Assembly (NCBI GenBank): GCA_002352105.1
Contig: DEHV01000017.1
Location: 34,187 to 40,947 of the forward strand
Reading direction: 5' to 3'
DNA from: Chitinophagaceae bacterium UBA2791
Lineage (GTDB): Bacteria > Bacteroidota > Bacteroidia > Chitinophagales > Chitinophagaceae
DNA length: 6,761 bases
A program made the position numbers and the translations under genes. The notes below the pieces were generated by a model. The model did not search any database and was not told the origin of the DNA. It saw only the letters and a program-made list of their open reading frames with translations. How positions within the stretch are numbered: position 1 is the stretch's first letter; every line of letters starts with the position of its first letter. Shown here in pieces: positions 6,473 through 6,761 of this stretch.

Positions 6473-6596
6473 AGTATTTAGATTTTACTGTATTTGCGTG
6501 GAATTCATTTAAAAGAGGGGATTAAAACTTTTTTTTAAAGAAAAAATGTGAATATTGTGCAAATTATCGGAGGCTACGGATAAGGGCGCGCTTCAA

Positions 6597-6608
6597 TGAT
6601 CCGGATCA
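6597..6608. repeat. Perfect 12-bp palindrome upstream of acpP
   Basis: TGATCCGGATCA at 6597-6608 is its own reverse complement. It lies about 48 bases upstream of the acpP -33 TTG. A 7-bp direct repeat CTTCAAT flanks it on the left (6591-6597) and recurs at 6620-6626. The position is compatible with an upstream operator site. The binding protein, if any, is unknown. Confidence 0.5.
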
Positions 6609-6658
6609 AGAAAAAGCCCCTTCAATAACCTCCATAATTAATAATGAGGGTTTTCTTG
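6607..6658. repeat. Imperfect long inverted repeat running into the acpP -33 region
   Basis: CAAGAAAA (6607-6614) pairs exactly with TTTTCTTG (6651-6658). After a three-base bulge, CCCTT (6618-6622) can pair with GAGGG (6646-6650), including one G-T pair. The AT-rich loop spans 6623-6645. The 3' arm includes the TTG proposed as the acpP -33 element. It could be a terminator for unseen transcripts reading toward acpP, or a structured operator. No plus-strand gene lies in the preceding 600 bases, and a proper T-run is missing. Confidence 0.4.
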
Positions 6659-6684
6659 TGATTACCTCAAAAATTATATTTTTG
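6656..6684 (+). promoter_or_regulatory. Bacteroidota-type promoter of acpP
   Basis: TTG at 6656-6658 and TATTTTTG at 6677-6684 are separated by 18 bases and match the -33/-7 pattern TTG / TAnnTTTG used by the primary sigma factor of Bacteroidota. The -7 box is followed by CA and an AT-rich leader of about 20 bases to the ATG at 6709. This is the best promoter in the window, as expected for a highly expressed gene. Confidence 0.75.
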
Positions 6685-6708
6685 CAGCCGTAACTAAAAT
6701 TTACAAAA

Positions 6709-6761
6709 ATGTCAGACATCGCAACAAGAGTTAAAAAGATTATAGTTGACAAGTTAGGCGT
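6709..6761 (+). CDS. acpP: Acyl carrier protein, N-terminal fragment (3' end outside window)
   Basis: The small acidic carrier that holds growing fatty-acyl chains on a phosphopantetheine arm during type II fatty-acid synthesis. Only 17 codons are present: MSDIATRVKKIIVDKLG and a following valine. The helix-1 pattern (xIxxRVKKIIVDKLGV) matches bacterial AcpP. The serine that carries phosphopantetheine (DSL motif, near residue 36-40 in the family) lies outside the window and cannot be checked. The strong promoter directly upstream and the AT-rich leader (TTTACAAAA before the ATG) fit a highly expressed housekeeping gene. In related genomes fabF usually follows, which is expectation and not seen here. 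Fairly confident despite the short fragment. Confidence 0.85.
   Translation, partial: MSDIATRVKKIIVDKLG

Noticed and set aside
6119..6481. 120-codon plus-strand open frame over the acetyltransferase gene
   Set aside because: Opposite strand to a clear GNAT protein with QGKGIG and FYEKLGYE motifs; the plus-strand translation has no family features.
6523..6546. T-run and A-run (TTTTTTTT then AAAG then AAAAAA) as a possible intrinsic terminator
   Set aside because: The pairing is A-T only with no G/C stem, so it is unlikely to work as a terminator. It is better explained as AT-rich spacer DNA.
1..6761. Search by eye for CRISPR repeats, tRNA or rRNA genes, transposases, phage genes or toxin-antitoxin pairs
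   Set aside because: No regularly spaced repeats, no cloverleaf-like sequence and no recognisable mobile or defence protein. All large open frames are accounted for by housekeeping or small membrane and enzyme genes.

Overview
The window looks like an ordinary chromosomal stretch of a Bacteroidota bacterium, most likely a Chitinophagaceae-type genome. Three things point there. Glycyl-tRNA synthetase is the single-chain (alpha2) type. Promoters resemble the Bacteroidota TTG / TAnnTTTG pattern rather than -35/-10 boxes. Purine-rich Shine-Dalgarno sites are mostly absent. The family-level placement is inferred from protein and promoter style, without any database search.

Layout. Bases 1-667 hold the 3' part of glycyl-tRNA synthetase, with motif 3 and the anticodon-binding domain. 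A 211-base gap contains a long-range inverted repeat and a possible promoter. Bases 879-1166 encode a 95-residue membrane-anchored coiled-coil protein of unknown function. It converges, across 10 bases, on a ferredoxin/flavodoxin-NADP+ reductase-like flavoprotein on the minus strand (1177-1935). A divergent control region (1936-2063) leads into mfd, the transcription-repair coupling factor (2064-5447), which is complete and has all its helicase motifs. After mfd come a possible 38-codon ORF that overlaps its stop as ATGA, a small inverted repeat with a promoter-like box, and a DUF4870-type membrane protein (5627-6004). This converges, across 6 bases, on a minus-strand GNAT acetyltransferase (6011-6439). 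The last 269-base gap carries a perfect 12-bp palindrome, a long imperfect hairpin and a clear Bacteroidota promoter for acpP (acyl carrier protein), whose first 17 codons end the window.

The genes are housekeeping or core-metabolism genes without an evident shared pathway: translation (GlyRS), redox (reductase), repair coupled to transcription (Mfd) and fatty-acid synthesis (AcpP). Most appear to be single-gene transcription units with their own promoter-like boxes. I see no mobile element, phage gene, CRISPR array, tRNA, rRNA or defence system. I found no convincing new biological system. The points most worth checking are the small ATGA-coupled ORF after mfd, the paired palindromes upstream of acpP, and the uncharacterised 95-residue protein.
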